Source: Pseudonocardia sp.
Lineage (GTDB): Bacteria > Actinomycetota > Actinomycetes > Mycobacteriales > Pseudonocardiaceae
Direction: 5' to 3'
NCBI GenBank assembly: GCA_025869365.1
Contig: JAOZVV010000025.1
Location: forward strand, 16,281-80,280
Length of the DNA: 64,000 bases
Below the pieces are notes generated by a model that was given only the letters and a program-made list of their open reading frames with translations, searched no databases and was not told the DNA's origin. A program made the translations under genes and the position numbers. This document shows, piece by piece, positions 36,305 through 45,852 of the stretch (its first letter is position 1; the number at the start of each line of letters is the position of its first letter).

Positions 36305-37711
36305 ATGCAGCCGCACGTCGTCATCGCGTCGGTGGACCGGCGCGGCTTCGCGTCCCTCTCCGCCCCGGCGACACCCCGGGCCGAGCGCTACACGATCGGC
36401 AAGGGCCTGCGACAGGTCGCGCCGAGGTCGTCCCTGGGGAGGTGGTCGCCCGCGAACCGGACCGTGGACGCGGTGGGCTCGGTGATCGCGACCAACGCGG
36501 GCCGGGTCGAGCGGCTCGTCCCGGTGCGGATCGGGCGGATGAGCGTCTCCCCGTACACCTTCCTGCGCGGGGCCGCGGCGCTGCACGCGTCGGACTTCGC
36601 GGGCCTGCCGGCCACCGGCATCCGGCCGGTGATCTGCGGGGACGCCCACCTGGCCAACTTCGGCTTCTACGCCTCGCCCGAGCGGGACCTCGTCTTCGAC
36701 CTCAACGACTTCGACGAGGCCCATCCCGGCGCCTGGGAGTGGGACCTGCGCCGCCTCGTCGCCAGCGTGTGGGTGGCGGGGCGGGACAACAACGCCTCCG
36801 AGGCGGCGTGCGAGGCCGCTGTGACGCGGTGCGTGGACGCCTACGGTGGGCATCTGGACCACCTCGCCGAGGAGCCGTTGCTGGCCCGCTCCTACGAGCG
36901 CATCGGGGCGGACCTGATGCACGAGCGGGCACCGCGGCGCTCCACCCGCAAGGCCGTCGACGACGCCGCCCGCCGGGCCCGCAAGCGCACGAGCGACCGG
37001 GCGCTCCCGCGGTTCGTCCGGGACTCCGGCGGAGCCCGGGCGCTGGTCGAGGAGCCGCCGCTGATCACCCGCCCGGACGACACCCAGTACGGGCGGATCG
37101 TCGCCGCCCTCGACGCCTACCTGGAGACCCTTCCCCCGCACTGGGCCCGGGTCGTGGGCGGGTACCGGGTGGTGGACGTCGCGCACAAGGTCGTCGGCGT
37201 CGGCTCCGTGGGGTTGCGCGCCTACATCGCGCTGTGCGAGGGATCGAGCCCGGACGACGTGCTGTTCCTGCAGCTCAAGCAGGCGCGCCGGTCCGTGATC
37301 GCCCCGTACGTGCACGGCGACGACGCCTGGCACGCCCACCAGGGCCAGCGCGTCGTGGAGTACCAGCAGGCGCTGCAGACCGTCTCGGACCCGCTGCTGG
37401 GCTGGACGACCGTCGGGGACCGCCAGTACTACGTGCGCCAGTTCCGGGACATGAAGGGCGCGATCGTCCTCGACGGGATCGGTGCCGAGGCGCTCGCGGA
37501 CTACGCCGCGGTGTGCGGCCTGCTGCTGGCCAAGGGGCACGCCCGGACCAGCGGCGCGTCCATGATCTCGGGCTACCTCGGCGGGGGCGGGAAGGCGGGT
37601 AAGGCACTGTGCCGGTTCGCGCGGCTCTACGCGGACCAGACCGAGCAGGACCACGACGCCTTGCTCGGCGCGATCCGTCGCGGTGAGCTACCGTGCGAAC
37701 CCGGTGTGTGA
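36305..37711 (+). CDS. DUF2252 family protein
   Basis: VICGDAHLANFGFYASPERDLVFDLNDFDEAHPGAWEWDLRRLVASV...VDVAHKVVGVGSVGLRAYIAL...FLQLKQARRSV. Confidence 0.92.
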   Translation: MQPHVVIASVDRRGFASLSAPATPRAERYTIGKGLRQVAPRSSLGRWSPANRTVDAVGSVIATNAGRVERLVPVRIGRMSVSPYTFLRGAAALHASDFAGLPATGIRPVICGDAHLANFGFYASPERDLVFDLNDFDEAHPGAWEWDLRRLVASVWVAGRDNNASEAACEAAVTRCVDAYGGHLDHLAEEPLLARSYERIGADLMHERAPRRSTRKAVDDAARRARKRTSDRALPRFVRDSGGARALVEEPPLITRPDDTQYGRIVAALDAYLETLPPHWARVVGGYRVVDVAHKVVGVGSVGLRAYIALCEGSSPDDVLFLQLKQARRSVIAPYVHGDDAWHAHQGQRVVEYQQALQTVSDPLLGWTTVGDRQYYVRQFRDMKGAIVLDGIGAEALADYAAVCGLLLAKGHARTSGASMISGYLGGGGKAGKALCRFARLYADQTEQDHDALLGAIRRGELPCEPGV

Positions 37712-37776
37712 GAACTCGTGGAGGTTCCCGGATGCCGGCGCGGATGCAGGACGGACTCCGGTCGGGGGGCGACACG

Positions 37777-38025
37777 ATGACACTGATGGCGATCGCGCTG
37801 GGCTGGGTCGCGGCGGCGCTCGTCGTCGGTGCCGTCCTGGCGCTGCTCATGCGGCGGGTCAGCCGCGCGGACGACCCGGTGGTGGAGCTGCCGCTCCCGC
37901 AGATGGGCGAGGCGCCCGAGGAACCGGACGTGCAGCTCCCGGCCCCGCGCGGCGAGGCCCCTGCGGTGGGCGCCGAGCCGCCGACGACGCAGGCCCGCGG
38001 GCGGGCCCGCGTCGTCCGTCGCTGA
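37777..38025 (+). CDS. Small single-TM hypothetical protein
   Basis: MTLMAIALGWVAAALVVGAVLALLMRRVSRADDPVVELPLPQMGEAPEE...; within ORF 37693..38025. Confidence 0.5.
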   Translation: MTLMAIALGWVAAALVVGAVLALLMRRVSRADDPVVELPLPQMGEAPEEPDVQLPAPRGEAPAVGAEPPTTQARGRARVVRR

Positions 38026-38041
38026 GCCCGCCGGGCGGACC

Positions 38042-39163
38042 TCAGCCGGTCATCTCCTCCGCGACCACCCAGCGGCCGCCGCTCGCCTCGATCTCCGGCA
38101 TCGCCTTGCGCACCTCGGGCAGCAGGTCCGGGACGAACAGCACGACGTTGTCCGGTCTCGCGGCCACCAGCTCGTCCGGGGAGATGATCGGGATCTCGCT
38201 GCCGGGCAGCCTGCGCCCGGCCTTGGCCTCGGCCGCGTCCGCGACGTACGGCATGAGCTCGGGGCCGATCCCGGCCGTGTTCAGCAGCGCGACCGAGCGG
38301 GACGCGGCGCTGTAGCCCAGCGTCGTGCGGCCCGCCGCCTTCTCCGCGTCCACGAAGCTCCGCAGCGCGCCGACGGTGGCGGTGGTGGCCTCCTGCAGGC
38401 TGCGGGCCCTGGCCGGATCGAGTACCCCGACGGCCTTCTCGCCCTCGACGATCCGGGCGACGGCCCCGTCCGGCACACCGCCGCGGCGCGCCGCGAGCAG
38501 CACCGTGCCGCCGTAGAGCGGATACCGGAACGCGGTGACCGGGGTGAGCCCGACGCTCGCGAGCATCGTGATCAGCGCCGGCGTGGAGTAGTAGGCGTAG
38601 TGGCCGTGCCGCAGGGCGTTCCACTGGCCGTGCTCGATGATCGCGCGGAACGAGTGGAACTGGAACAGCAGCACGCCGTCCGGGGTGAGCCGGTCCACCC
38701 GCTCCGCCAGGGCGGCGGCCTGGTCCGCGTCGTGCATCATCCCGATGTTGTCGATGATCACGTCCGCGCGCTGCCCGTCCGCGGCCGGCGTCAGGCCGCG
38801 CTCGAGCAGGATGTCCAGCCAGTCCCCGCCGTGCGGGCTGCCGTACTCGACGACGACCTTCCCGGGGGCCACGATCCCGGCCGCCGCCATGTCCGCGACG
38901 GCCTCCTTCGCCTGTTCGATCCAGGCGTCCGGTTCCTTGCCGCGCGGCTCCTCGGGGACCGTCGGGTCCTCGATCAGCTGGGCGAGGCCGCAGCCGCCGC
39001 AGAGCCACATGCGCAGCGGATGCACCGGGTCCGGGCCCGGCTCGGTGGCCAGGGGGAACAGGTCGCTGGCGGGCTGGAGTCCGGCGTCGAGCACGAGCTC
39101 GCCGTCGGTCGACCGGCAGAATCGGCAGGTGACGTCGTCCTGGTCCGGCATCGGCGCGCTCAT
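38042..39163 (-). CDS. C-methyltransferase-like protein with degenerate SAM-binding region
   Basis: N-terminal CRFC...CGGC zinc motif and C-terminal domain like neighbour 39160..40479; SAM motif region reads VVVEYGSPHGGDWLDILL. Confidence 0.8.
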   Translation of the reverse strand: MSAPMPDQDDVTCRFCRSTDGELVLDAGLQPASDLFPLATEPGPDPVHPLRMWLCGGCGLAQLIEDPTVPEEPRGKEPDAWIEQAKEAVADMAAAGIVAPGKVVVEYGSPHGGDWLDILLERGLTPAADGQRADVIIDNIGMMHDADQAAALAERVDRLTPDGVLLFQFHSFRAIIEHGQWNALRHGHYAYYSTPALITMLASVGLTPVTAFRYPLYGGTVLLAARRGGVPDGAVARIVEGEKAVGVLDPARARSLQEATTATVGALRSFVDAEKAAGRTTLGYSAASRSVALLNTAGIGPELMPYVADAAEAKAGRRLPGSEIPIISPDELVAARPDNVVLFVPDLLPEVRKAMPEIEASGGRWVVAEEMTG

Positions 39164-40479
39164 CCCATCACCTGCGGGCTCGGGACCGGAACGATGAAGC
39201 GCCCGCCGGCCCGCCGGTACTCCTCCTCCTGCTTCATGATCTCGTTCTTGAAGTTCCAGGCCAGCAGCAGCACGTAGTCCGGCTTGCGCGTCATGAGCTC
39301 CGACGGGTCCAGCACGGGGATCCGCGCGCCCGGGACGAGCTTGCCCTGCTTGTGGGTGTTCACGTCCGCCACGAAGTCGATGACGTTCGCGCCGATGCCG
39401 GTGGAGTTCAGCAGGGTGGCGCCCTTGGCGGCCGCGCCGTAGGCGGCGATGGACTTGCCCTGGGCCCGCAGCTCGCGCAGCAACGTGGACAGCTGCGTCT
39501 GGTTGGCCGCGACGCGTGCGCCGAAGTCCGCGTAGGAGGAGAAGTCGTCCAGGCCGAGGGCGTACTCCTCGTCCAGGTGGCGCAGCGCCCGATCGGTGGG
39601 CGTGCCGGTGCGGCCGGCGCTCCAGCGCAGCGTGCCGCCGTGCAGGTCCGGGAAGAACTCGACGTCGAGCAGCTGCAGGCCGTGGCGGGCGAAGAGCTTC
39701 TGCACCGCGATCGTGGAGAAGTAGCAGAAGTGCTCGTGGTAGACGGTGTCGAACTCGCAGTGCTCCAGCAGGTACCGGACGCCGGGGTTCTCCACCTGGA
39801 TGACGCCGTCGTCCGCGACGAGGGCGGCCATCCCGGCGACGAAGCCGTTCAGGTCCGGGACGTGCGCCATCACGTTGTTCGCGATCACGACGTCCGCCGC
39901 GCCGTGCTCCTTGCGGATCCGCAGCCCGGTGTCCGCGCCGAAGAACTCCTCGAGGGTCGGGATCCCGGCGGCCCGGGCCGCGGCGGCCGGACCCGCGGTC
40001 GGCTCGACACCCAGCACCGGGATGCCGTGCTCGACGAAGCGCCTCAGCAGGTAGCCGTCGTTGCTGGCCAGCTCGACGACGAACGACTCCGAGTCCAGCC
40101 CGCGCTCGTCGACGAGGGTGTCGACGTGCGCCGCCGAGTGCGTGAGCAGCGCCTTGATGAAGGAGGAGTAGTAGGGGTAGTCCGCGTCGAACATGGCTTC
40201 GGCCGGGAGCTCGTGGGTGAGCTGCACGAGCGAGCACGACGGGCAGAAGCCGATCGCGAGGGGGAAGGAGGGGTCCGGGGTCGCGGACCGAGCCGGCTCG
40301 ACGAGCGCGTTGGCGATCGGCGTCGCGCCGAGGGACAGGAACTCCCGCACTCCCGGGGTCCCGCAGGCGCGGCAGCACGTCACGTACTCCGCGACCGCGG
40401 ACCTGCGCGGGATCGGCAACGCCACACTATGGGTGGCGACCATGCCCACCGGTTCCTGAACCCTCTGATCCTGACCCAT
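39160..40479 (-). CDS. Class I SAM-dependent NDP-sugar C-methyltransferase-like protein
   Basis: CRAC...CPSC zinc motif; FVVELASNDGYLLRRF...VLGVEPTAG...VVIANNVMAHVPDL...DTVYHEHFCYFS; ATGA overlap with 38042..39163. Confidence 0.9.
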   Translation of the reverse strand: MGQDQRVQEPVGMVATHSVALPIPRRSAVAEYVTCCRACGTPGVREFLSLGATPIANALVEPARSATPDPSFPLAIGFCPSCSLVQLTHELPAEAMFDADYPYYSSFIKALLTHSAAHVDTLVDERGLDSESFVVELASNDGYLLRRFVEHGIPVLGVEPTAGPAAAARAAGIPTLEEFFGADTGLRIRKEHGAADVVIANNVMAHVPDLNGFVAGMAALVADDGVIQVENPGVRYLLEHCEFDTVYHEHFCYFSTIAVQKLFARHGLQLLDVEFFPDLHGGTLRWSAGRTGTPTDRALRHLDEEYALGLDDFSSYADFGARVAANQTQLSTLLRELRAQGKSIAAYGAAAKGATLLNSTGIGANVIDFVADVNTHKQGKLVPGARIPVLDPSELMTRKPDYVLLLAWNFKNEIMKQEEEYRRAGGRFIVPVPSPQVMG

Positions 40480-41155
40480 ATCCCCGCTCCCCGCTCCGCT
40501 GCGATGTCGACCCGGCTCCGGGCGCACCGTATGACTCGTCTTCGGGGGAGGACCGGGCGGTGTTACCGACCTCTGCACGGTTTGACGTCGTATGCCCGAA
40601 CTCGGTCGGGTCTCGTGCCGGGCTCCCCCGATCTGCCACGACCGAGCGAGACTCAGATCACATCGACGGTGCCGAAGTACCTCGGTGCGCCCCCGGCCCG
40701 GAGGGCCGCGTGGAGGTGGCTGCGGCTCCGGGTGCCGGGCCGGTGGGACGACGGACGTTGCCGTACTCCATCCATTCCGTCACCGCCGCCCGTTCGGTGG
40801 GGCCGGGCGAGGCCGCGACCCGCGGTACGTCCGGTCGGGGACACGGGCCGCCGCAGCCGGCCGAGGGGGAGTGCCGGTAGCTGGGAGTGTCACCGAGAGG
40901 GCCGAATCCATCGATCGAGTGGTCATCGTGAGCTGCGTTCGGACCGGTAATGACCGAACGTGATGCTCGGACGGGCGGCGGTGAGGCTCTTTCAGCAATG
41001 CGACGATCACGCAGAGTTCACATTTCTGCACGTCAGGTACCCGTAACGGTGAGGGGCGTCTCATCGTTCATACGGTTGAGGATTCGACGAAACGTCGCGG
41101 GGTGACGGGACGACTTCCTCGTCACAGTGCTTTTCACGTGTCTTGGGGGCCGATC

Positions 41156-42610
41156 GTGAGTTCTGTCGAGTCACCGCGGGTGACCGGCCGTGGTCTGCAT
41201 CGCCGCTCGCCTTCCGTGACCGGCGGCGGCAAGCAGAGCTACGTGCGTCCAGAGTCGCCTGATCGTGGGGCGGCTGACCGCCTCACCGCGAAGGTCCGGG
41301 CCTGGATGATCGTCCTCCCGCTGGACTTCCTGCTCCTGCTGGTCCCCCTGACGTGGAACCCCGAGCAGTGGAAGGCGACCGTGGCCATGGCCGCGCTGAG
41401 CGTCGTCCTGCTCAGCGGTGGCCGCCGCTACCGGGCCCGCCTGCACCTGAGCGTGCTCGACGAGCTGCCCTCGATCCTCGGCCGGCTGTTCAGCGCCGGG
41501 GCCATCGTCGCCACCGTGATCGCGCTGCGGAACCAGCAGGAGGAGGTCGCCACGTTCCTGGTGAGCGGAGCGGCCGGCATCGGCCTGGTCGTGCTCGGCC
41601 GGGGCATGACGACCTGGCTCATCTCGGCCGCCCGCCGGTACGGCCGCACCCGGCACCGCACGATCATGCTCGGCGGCGGTCGGCTGGCCGCGGAGCTCGC
41701 GGAGACCCTGGTCCGGGACTCGCGCTACGGGCTCGAGCTCGTCGGCTTCGTCGACGAGACGGACGACGCGCCGGCGGTGCGGGCGACGCCACGCCTCGGA
41801 CGCCTGGCGGACCTGCAGGACGCGGTCCGGGCGAGCGGGGCGGACGTCCTGCTGATCGCGGACGGGGACTTCGCCGAACAGGACCTGCTGGACCTGCTGC
41901 GCATGCCCGCCTGTGTCCCGTGCGATCTGCTCATCGTGCCGCGGATGCACCACTTCCACACCCAGACGGGGATGCCGGACAGGATCGGCTCGGTCCCCGT
42001 CATGCGGATCCTGACGCCGTCCCTCGAGGGGCCGGCCCGGATGGTGAAGCGCGGCTTCGACATGCTGGTCGCGGGTGTCGCCCTGATCATCGTGGCGCCG
42101 CTGCTCGCCGCGTGTGCGGTCGCCGTCCGGGTCGAGGGCGGCCCCGGGGTGATCTTCCGGCAGCAGCGCGTCGGCCGGGACGGGATCATCTTCGACTGTC
42201 TCAAGCTCCGCTCCATGCGCCCGGCCGACGAGACGGACTCGGCCACCACCTGGTCCGTCGCGAACGACAACCGGGTCGGCCGGGTCGGCCGGTTCCTGCG
42301 CCGCACGTCGTTGGACGAGCTACCTCAGCTGTGGAACATCCTGCGTGGGGACATGACGCTGGTGGGCCCGCGGCCCGAACGCCCGCACTTCGTGGACAGG
42401 TTCTCCCAGCAGTTCGAACGCTACGGCCACCGCCACCGCGTGCAGGCAGGGCTGACGGGGCTGGCGCAGGTCAGTGGCCTACGCGGGGACACCTCGATCG
42501 CGGACCGGGCCCGCTACGACAACTACTACATCGAGAACTGGTCCCTGTGGCTGGACATCAAGATCATCATCAGGACCTTCTCGGAGGTCTTCTTCGCTCG
42601 CGGTCGATGA
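41156..42610 (+). CDS. Polyprenyl-phosphate sugar phosphotransferase (long WbaP/CpsE-like type)
   Basis: N-terminal TM bundle, then FDMLVAGVALIIVAPLLAACAVAVRVEGGPGVIFRQQRVGRDG...LRRTSLDELPQLWNILRGDMTLVGPRPERPHFVDRF; GTG at 41156. Confidence 0.95.
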   Translation: MSSVESPRVTGRGLHRRSPSVTGGGKQSYVRPESPDRGAADRLTAKVRAWMIVLPLDFLLLLVPLTWNPEQWKATVAMAALSVVLLSGGRRYRARLHLSVLDELPSILGRLFSAGAIVATVIALRNQQEEVATFLVSGAAGIGLVVLGRGMTTWLISAARRYGRTRHRTIMLGGGRLAAELAETLVRDSRYGLELVGFVDETDDAPAVRATPRLGRLADLQDAVRASGADVLLIADGDFAEQDLLDLLRMPACVPCDLLIVPRMHHFHTQTGMPDRIGSVPVMRILTPSLEGPARMVKRGFDMLVAGVALIIVAPLLAACAVAVRVEGGPGVIFRQQRVGRDGIIFDCLKLRSMRPADETDSATTWSVANDNRVGRVGRFLRRTSLDELPQLWNILRGDMTLVGPRPERPHFVDRFSQQFERYGHRHRVQAGLTGLAQVSGLRGDTSIADRARYDNYYIENWSLWLDIKIIIRTFSEVFFARGR

Positions 42611-42687
42611 GCCGCCCGGGTCCAGCGGCGGGCCAGGCGCGGATCGTCGGTCAACGTCCTTCTCACCACCTCCGAACGGGGCAGCTC

Positions 42688-43623
42688 ATGACGTCCGAAC
42701 TCACCGCACCGGTTCCGGCCGCCGCCGCGTCCACGCGCTCCTACGACTACGAGATAGTCCTGGTCACCTACCACAGCAGGGACCTCCTCGAGAGCTTCCT
42801 CCCGGCCATCCCCGAGGACGTCCCGATGGTGGTGGTGGACAACGGCCAGGGCGCGGACGGCATCGACGAGCTGGTCGCACCCCGCACGGGCACCCGGTAC
42901 CTGGTGGGGCCGAACCGGGGCTTCGCGGCGGGCGCGAACCTGGGGGCCGCGACGTCGACGGCGGAGCACCTCGTCTTCGTGAACCCGGACAGCGAGCCCA
43001 CGCTCGACCAGCTCGACCAGCTCGTCGAGCCGCTGCGCCGGGACTCCGGGCTCGGCCTGGTGTCGGCCACGACCCGGCTGCCCGGCGGAAGCATCGAGAT
43101 CGGGGTGGGGGGCTGGGAACCGACGGTGCGCCGCGCGCTGGTCCACGCCACCGGACTCCACAAGATCTTCCCGCGCGCGGGCCTGTGGGCGACGCCGGAA
43201 CCCGGCGCGCCGCTCGAGGTCGACTGGCTCGGCGGCGCGGTCATGGCCTGCCCCCGCGAGGTGTTCGACCGCCTGGGCGCGTACGACGAGGGCTACTTCG
43301 TCTACAGCGAGGACGTGGACTTCGGCCGCAAGCTCCGGCTGGCCGGGATGCGCCAGCTGCTGCGCACGGACGTGATCCTGCCGCACATCGGCGCCGGTTC
43401 CGGCGACGCCCGGACGTGGATGCTGCAGATGCGCGCCGGATCGATGGTGCAGTACCTGCGCCAGAACAACCCGCGCCGGACGACGAACGGGATCCGGCTG
43501 GCGCTCACCGCGGGCTACGCGGGCCGCTACGTCGTCTGCCGGCTCCGCCACCGCGACGCCGTCGCGGCCGAGCACGCCGCCTACATCCGTGGGCTCTGGG
43601 TGGGCACCCCCGCCACCCCCTGA
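42688..43623 (+). CDS. GT2 family glycosyltransferase (rhamnosyltransferase-like)
   Basis: YEIVLVTYHSRDLLESFLPAI...VVVDNGQG...GPNRGFAAGANLGAA...VNPDSEP...DWLGGAVMACPREVFDRLGAYDEGYFVYSEDVDFGRKLR. Confidence 0.93.
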   Translation: MTSELTAPVPAAAASTRSYDYEIVLVTYHSRDLLESFLPAIPEDVPMVVVDNGQGADGIDELVAPRTGTRYLVGPNRGFAAGANLGAATSTAEHLVFVNPDSEPTLDQLDQLVEPLRRDSGLGLVSATTRLPGGSIEIGVGGWEPTVRRALVHATGLHKIFPRAGLWATPEPGAPLEVDWLGGAVMACPREVFDRLGAYDEGYFVYSEDVDFGRKLRLAGMRQLLRTDVILPHIGAGSGDARTWMLQMRAGSMVQYLRQNNPRRTTNGIRLALTAGYAGRYVVCRLRHRDAVAAEHAAYIRGLWVGTPATP

Positions 43624-43660
43624 CCACCCCACGTCGTCCACCCCGAGAGGCCCCAGCGCG

Positions 43661-44563
43661 ATGAGACTGCGCATCGTCTTCCGCTCCTACGGCGGCGAGA
43701 ACATGAAGAACCGCCCGCCGTACTACCGCAAGCTCACCGCACTGCGCTCGGCGGTCCGCGCGGCCGAGGCCGCCGGCGCGGAGATCACGTTCATGAACGA
43801 CGGACCGATGCCGGAGGACAGGCTCGCGGTGATGCGCGAGAACGGCGGCGAGATCGTGACGCTGCCGGGCGTCGGCATGCGGAAGTCCTATGTGGCGGGC
43901 CTGCGCCTGCCGTCCCGCCGGGGCTGGGCCGCCGAGGACCTCGTCTGGTTCAGCGAGGACGACTACCTCTACACCCCGGACGCGTTCGTCCGGCTGATCG
44001 CGGCGGCCGAGCGGCTCCCGGACGCGGACTACTTCGGGCTGTACGGGGACGACGCCGACTTCCCGGTGTGCGACAACTCCGACTGGACGCCGCCGGGCTG
44101 GGACCCCGGTCCCTCGGTGGACGTCGACGGCCAGCAGTGGTCCCGCATCGTCAGCACGGCGAGCACCTTCGGGGTCCGGGCCGGCGCGCTGCGCCAGGAT
44201 CTGTCGATCTTCGTCCAGGGCCTGTTGCCCCACAAGAAGATGTACCGGGACCACGACACCTGCGTGGTGTTCCAGGGCTACCGGCCCCACGAGTGGGACC
44301 AGTTGCTCCGCGACGTCACCGGCCGGGCGGCGGGCACACCCAGGGACCGGGTGCGCGAGGCGGCCCTGGCCCCGTTCAAGGCGGCGCTCAACGTCCGGGC
44401 CCACCGCCGCCCCGAGAACCGCCGGACCTTCGTGGCAGCGTTCCCGAACCTCGCCACCCACCTCGAGGTCGAGTGGCTCTCGCCCGGCCGGGACTGGGCC
44501 GCCGTCGCGGCGGACACCGAGCGGTGGTGGGCGGAACAGCGCTCCGCCGCGCTGGGCCGTTAG
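43661..44563 (+). CDS. Glycosyltransferase-like hypothetical protein
   Basis: MRLRIVFRSYGGENMKNRPPYYRKLTALRSAV...LVWFSEDDYLYTPDAFVRLI; DD-like motif; cluster context. Confidence 0.65.
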   Translation: MRLRIVFRSYGGENMKNRPPYYRKLTALRSAVRAAEAAGAEITFMNDGPMPEDRLAVMRENGGEIVTLPGVGMRKSYVAGLRLPSRRGWAAEDLVWFSEDDYLYTPDAFVRLIAAAERLPDADYFGLYGDDADFPVCDNSDWTPPGWDPGPSVDVDGQQWSRIVSTASTFGVRAGALRQDLSIFVQGLLPHKKMYRDHDTCVVFQGYRPHEWDQLLRDVTGRAAGTPRDRVREAALAPFKAALNVRAHRRPENRRTFVAAFPNLATHLEVEWLSPGRDWAAVAADTERWWAEQRSAALGR

Positions 44564-45852
44564 GAACTGGCGCTCTCGGGTTCGGGGAGACCCGCTGCCG
44601 AGCCCGAGTCCCGCCTCGCGACGAATGCCCTCGCCTCGCGGCGCAGCCGCATCCAGAACGGGATCAGGATCAGCCAGTTGGCGATCCCGAACCCCCAGGC
44701 CGCCCCGTACGCACCGTCGAGCAGGACGCCGACGACACCCCCGGCGAAGATCAACGGCGCCAGGAGCAGGTTCAGGGAGAACGTGACCGAGGTCCGGTCC
44801 ATCGCGATCAACATGATGGCCGCGCCGAGGCTGAGTGTCCCGCCGGCCTGCGAGGCGATGGTCGGCCACAGGATCGCGGAGGTGCCGGGCCACGTATCAC
44901 CCAGCAACGCGACGCCGACGCTGTCCGGCAGCAGGACGAAGACCAGGCCCCACACGAATCCGGCCGCACAGATCGCCAAGGACACCGCCATCCCGCCCTG
45001 CACCCACTGCCGTGCGCTGAGCCGGCTGCGGCGACGGGCGAACTCCGGGACGGCGAAGCTGATCGCGGCGACGGCGAGGATGGTGGTCGGGCCGAGCAGT
45101 ACCTGCACCCCGCGAAGGGAGCCGATGGCCTCCAGGGACGCGATGCCCGCGATCAGCAGCAGGGCTCCCTGCTGTGCCCCCTGGACCGTGGCGAACTCCG
45201 CGACCATGAACCCGGTGGTCCGGCGATGCGTCCTCGCCCACGTCAGCGCCCGGTCCGGCCTCGGCAGGACCCGGGCCTGCCGGATCCCCAGCGCGGCGGC
45301 CGCCAGGGCGGACCCACCCCAGACCAGGACCAGCGGCCCCACCGCGGACATCCCCACGGCCACCAGCGCGATGACCGCGCCGAGCTGGAGGACGGCCCAC
45401 ACCGCGTCGTTCGCGGCGGCGGCGGCCGGGCGGCCCTCGGCGAAGAAGACGTAGCGCCAGGCGTCCTGGACCAGCAGGGCAGGGAAGACGACGCCCAGCG
45501 CGAGCAGCGCGTGACCGGCGGCCTGCCCGATCAGCAGCCCCGCGATCACGCAGCCCACCCCGCTCACCACACCGATGGCGAACGCGGTGCCGACGGCCGC
45601 GGCGGAGGCGCGCCGGAACTCGTCCTTCCCGGCGTCGGAGAACTTGATGCCCAGCGGTGAGCTCGCCAGGGCCCTGCTGATCCCGATCCCGAGGGTGAAC
45701 ACGGTGAACGCGACCGCGAAACCACCGAAGTTCTGCTCGTCGACGGAGCGGGCGACCAGGAAGGACAACACCGCGTTCGTACCGCTGGAGATCACCTGGT
45801 CCACCAGGTTCCAGCCGGCCCGCTTGGCGACACCGGGCAGCTTCACCGTCAC
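44560..45852 (-). CDS. Wzx-like polysaccharide flippase (set B)
   Basis: GWNLVDQVISSGTNAVLSFLVARSVDEQNFGGFAVAFTVF..., multi-TM; GTGA overlap with 45849..46952. Confidence 0.85.
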   Translation of the reverse strand: MTVKLPGVAKRAGWNLVDQVISSGTNAVLSFLVARSVDEQNFGGFAVAFTVFTLGIGISRALASSPLGIKFSDAGKDEFRRASAAAVGTAFAIGVVSGVGCVIAGLLIGQAAGHALLALGVVFPALLVQDAWRYVFFAEGRPAAAAANDAVWAVLQLGAVIALVAVGMSAVGPLVLVWGGSALAAAALGIRQARVLPRPDRALTWARTHRRTTGFMVAEFATVQGAQQGALLLIAGIASLEAIGSLRGVQVLLGPTTILAVAAISFAVPEFARRRSRLSARQWVQGGMAVSLAICAAGFVWGLVFVLLPDSVGVALLGDTWPGTSAILWPTIASQAGGTLSLGAAIMLIAMDRTSVTFSLNLLLAPLIFAGGVVGVLLDGAYGAAWGFGIANWLILIPFWMRLRREARAFVARRDSGSAAGLPEPESASS

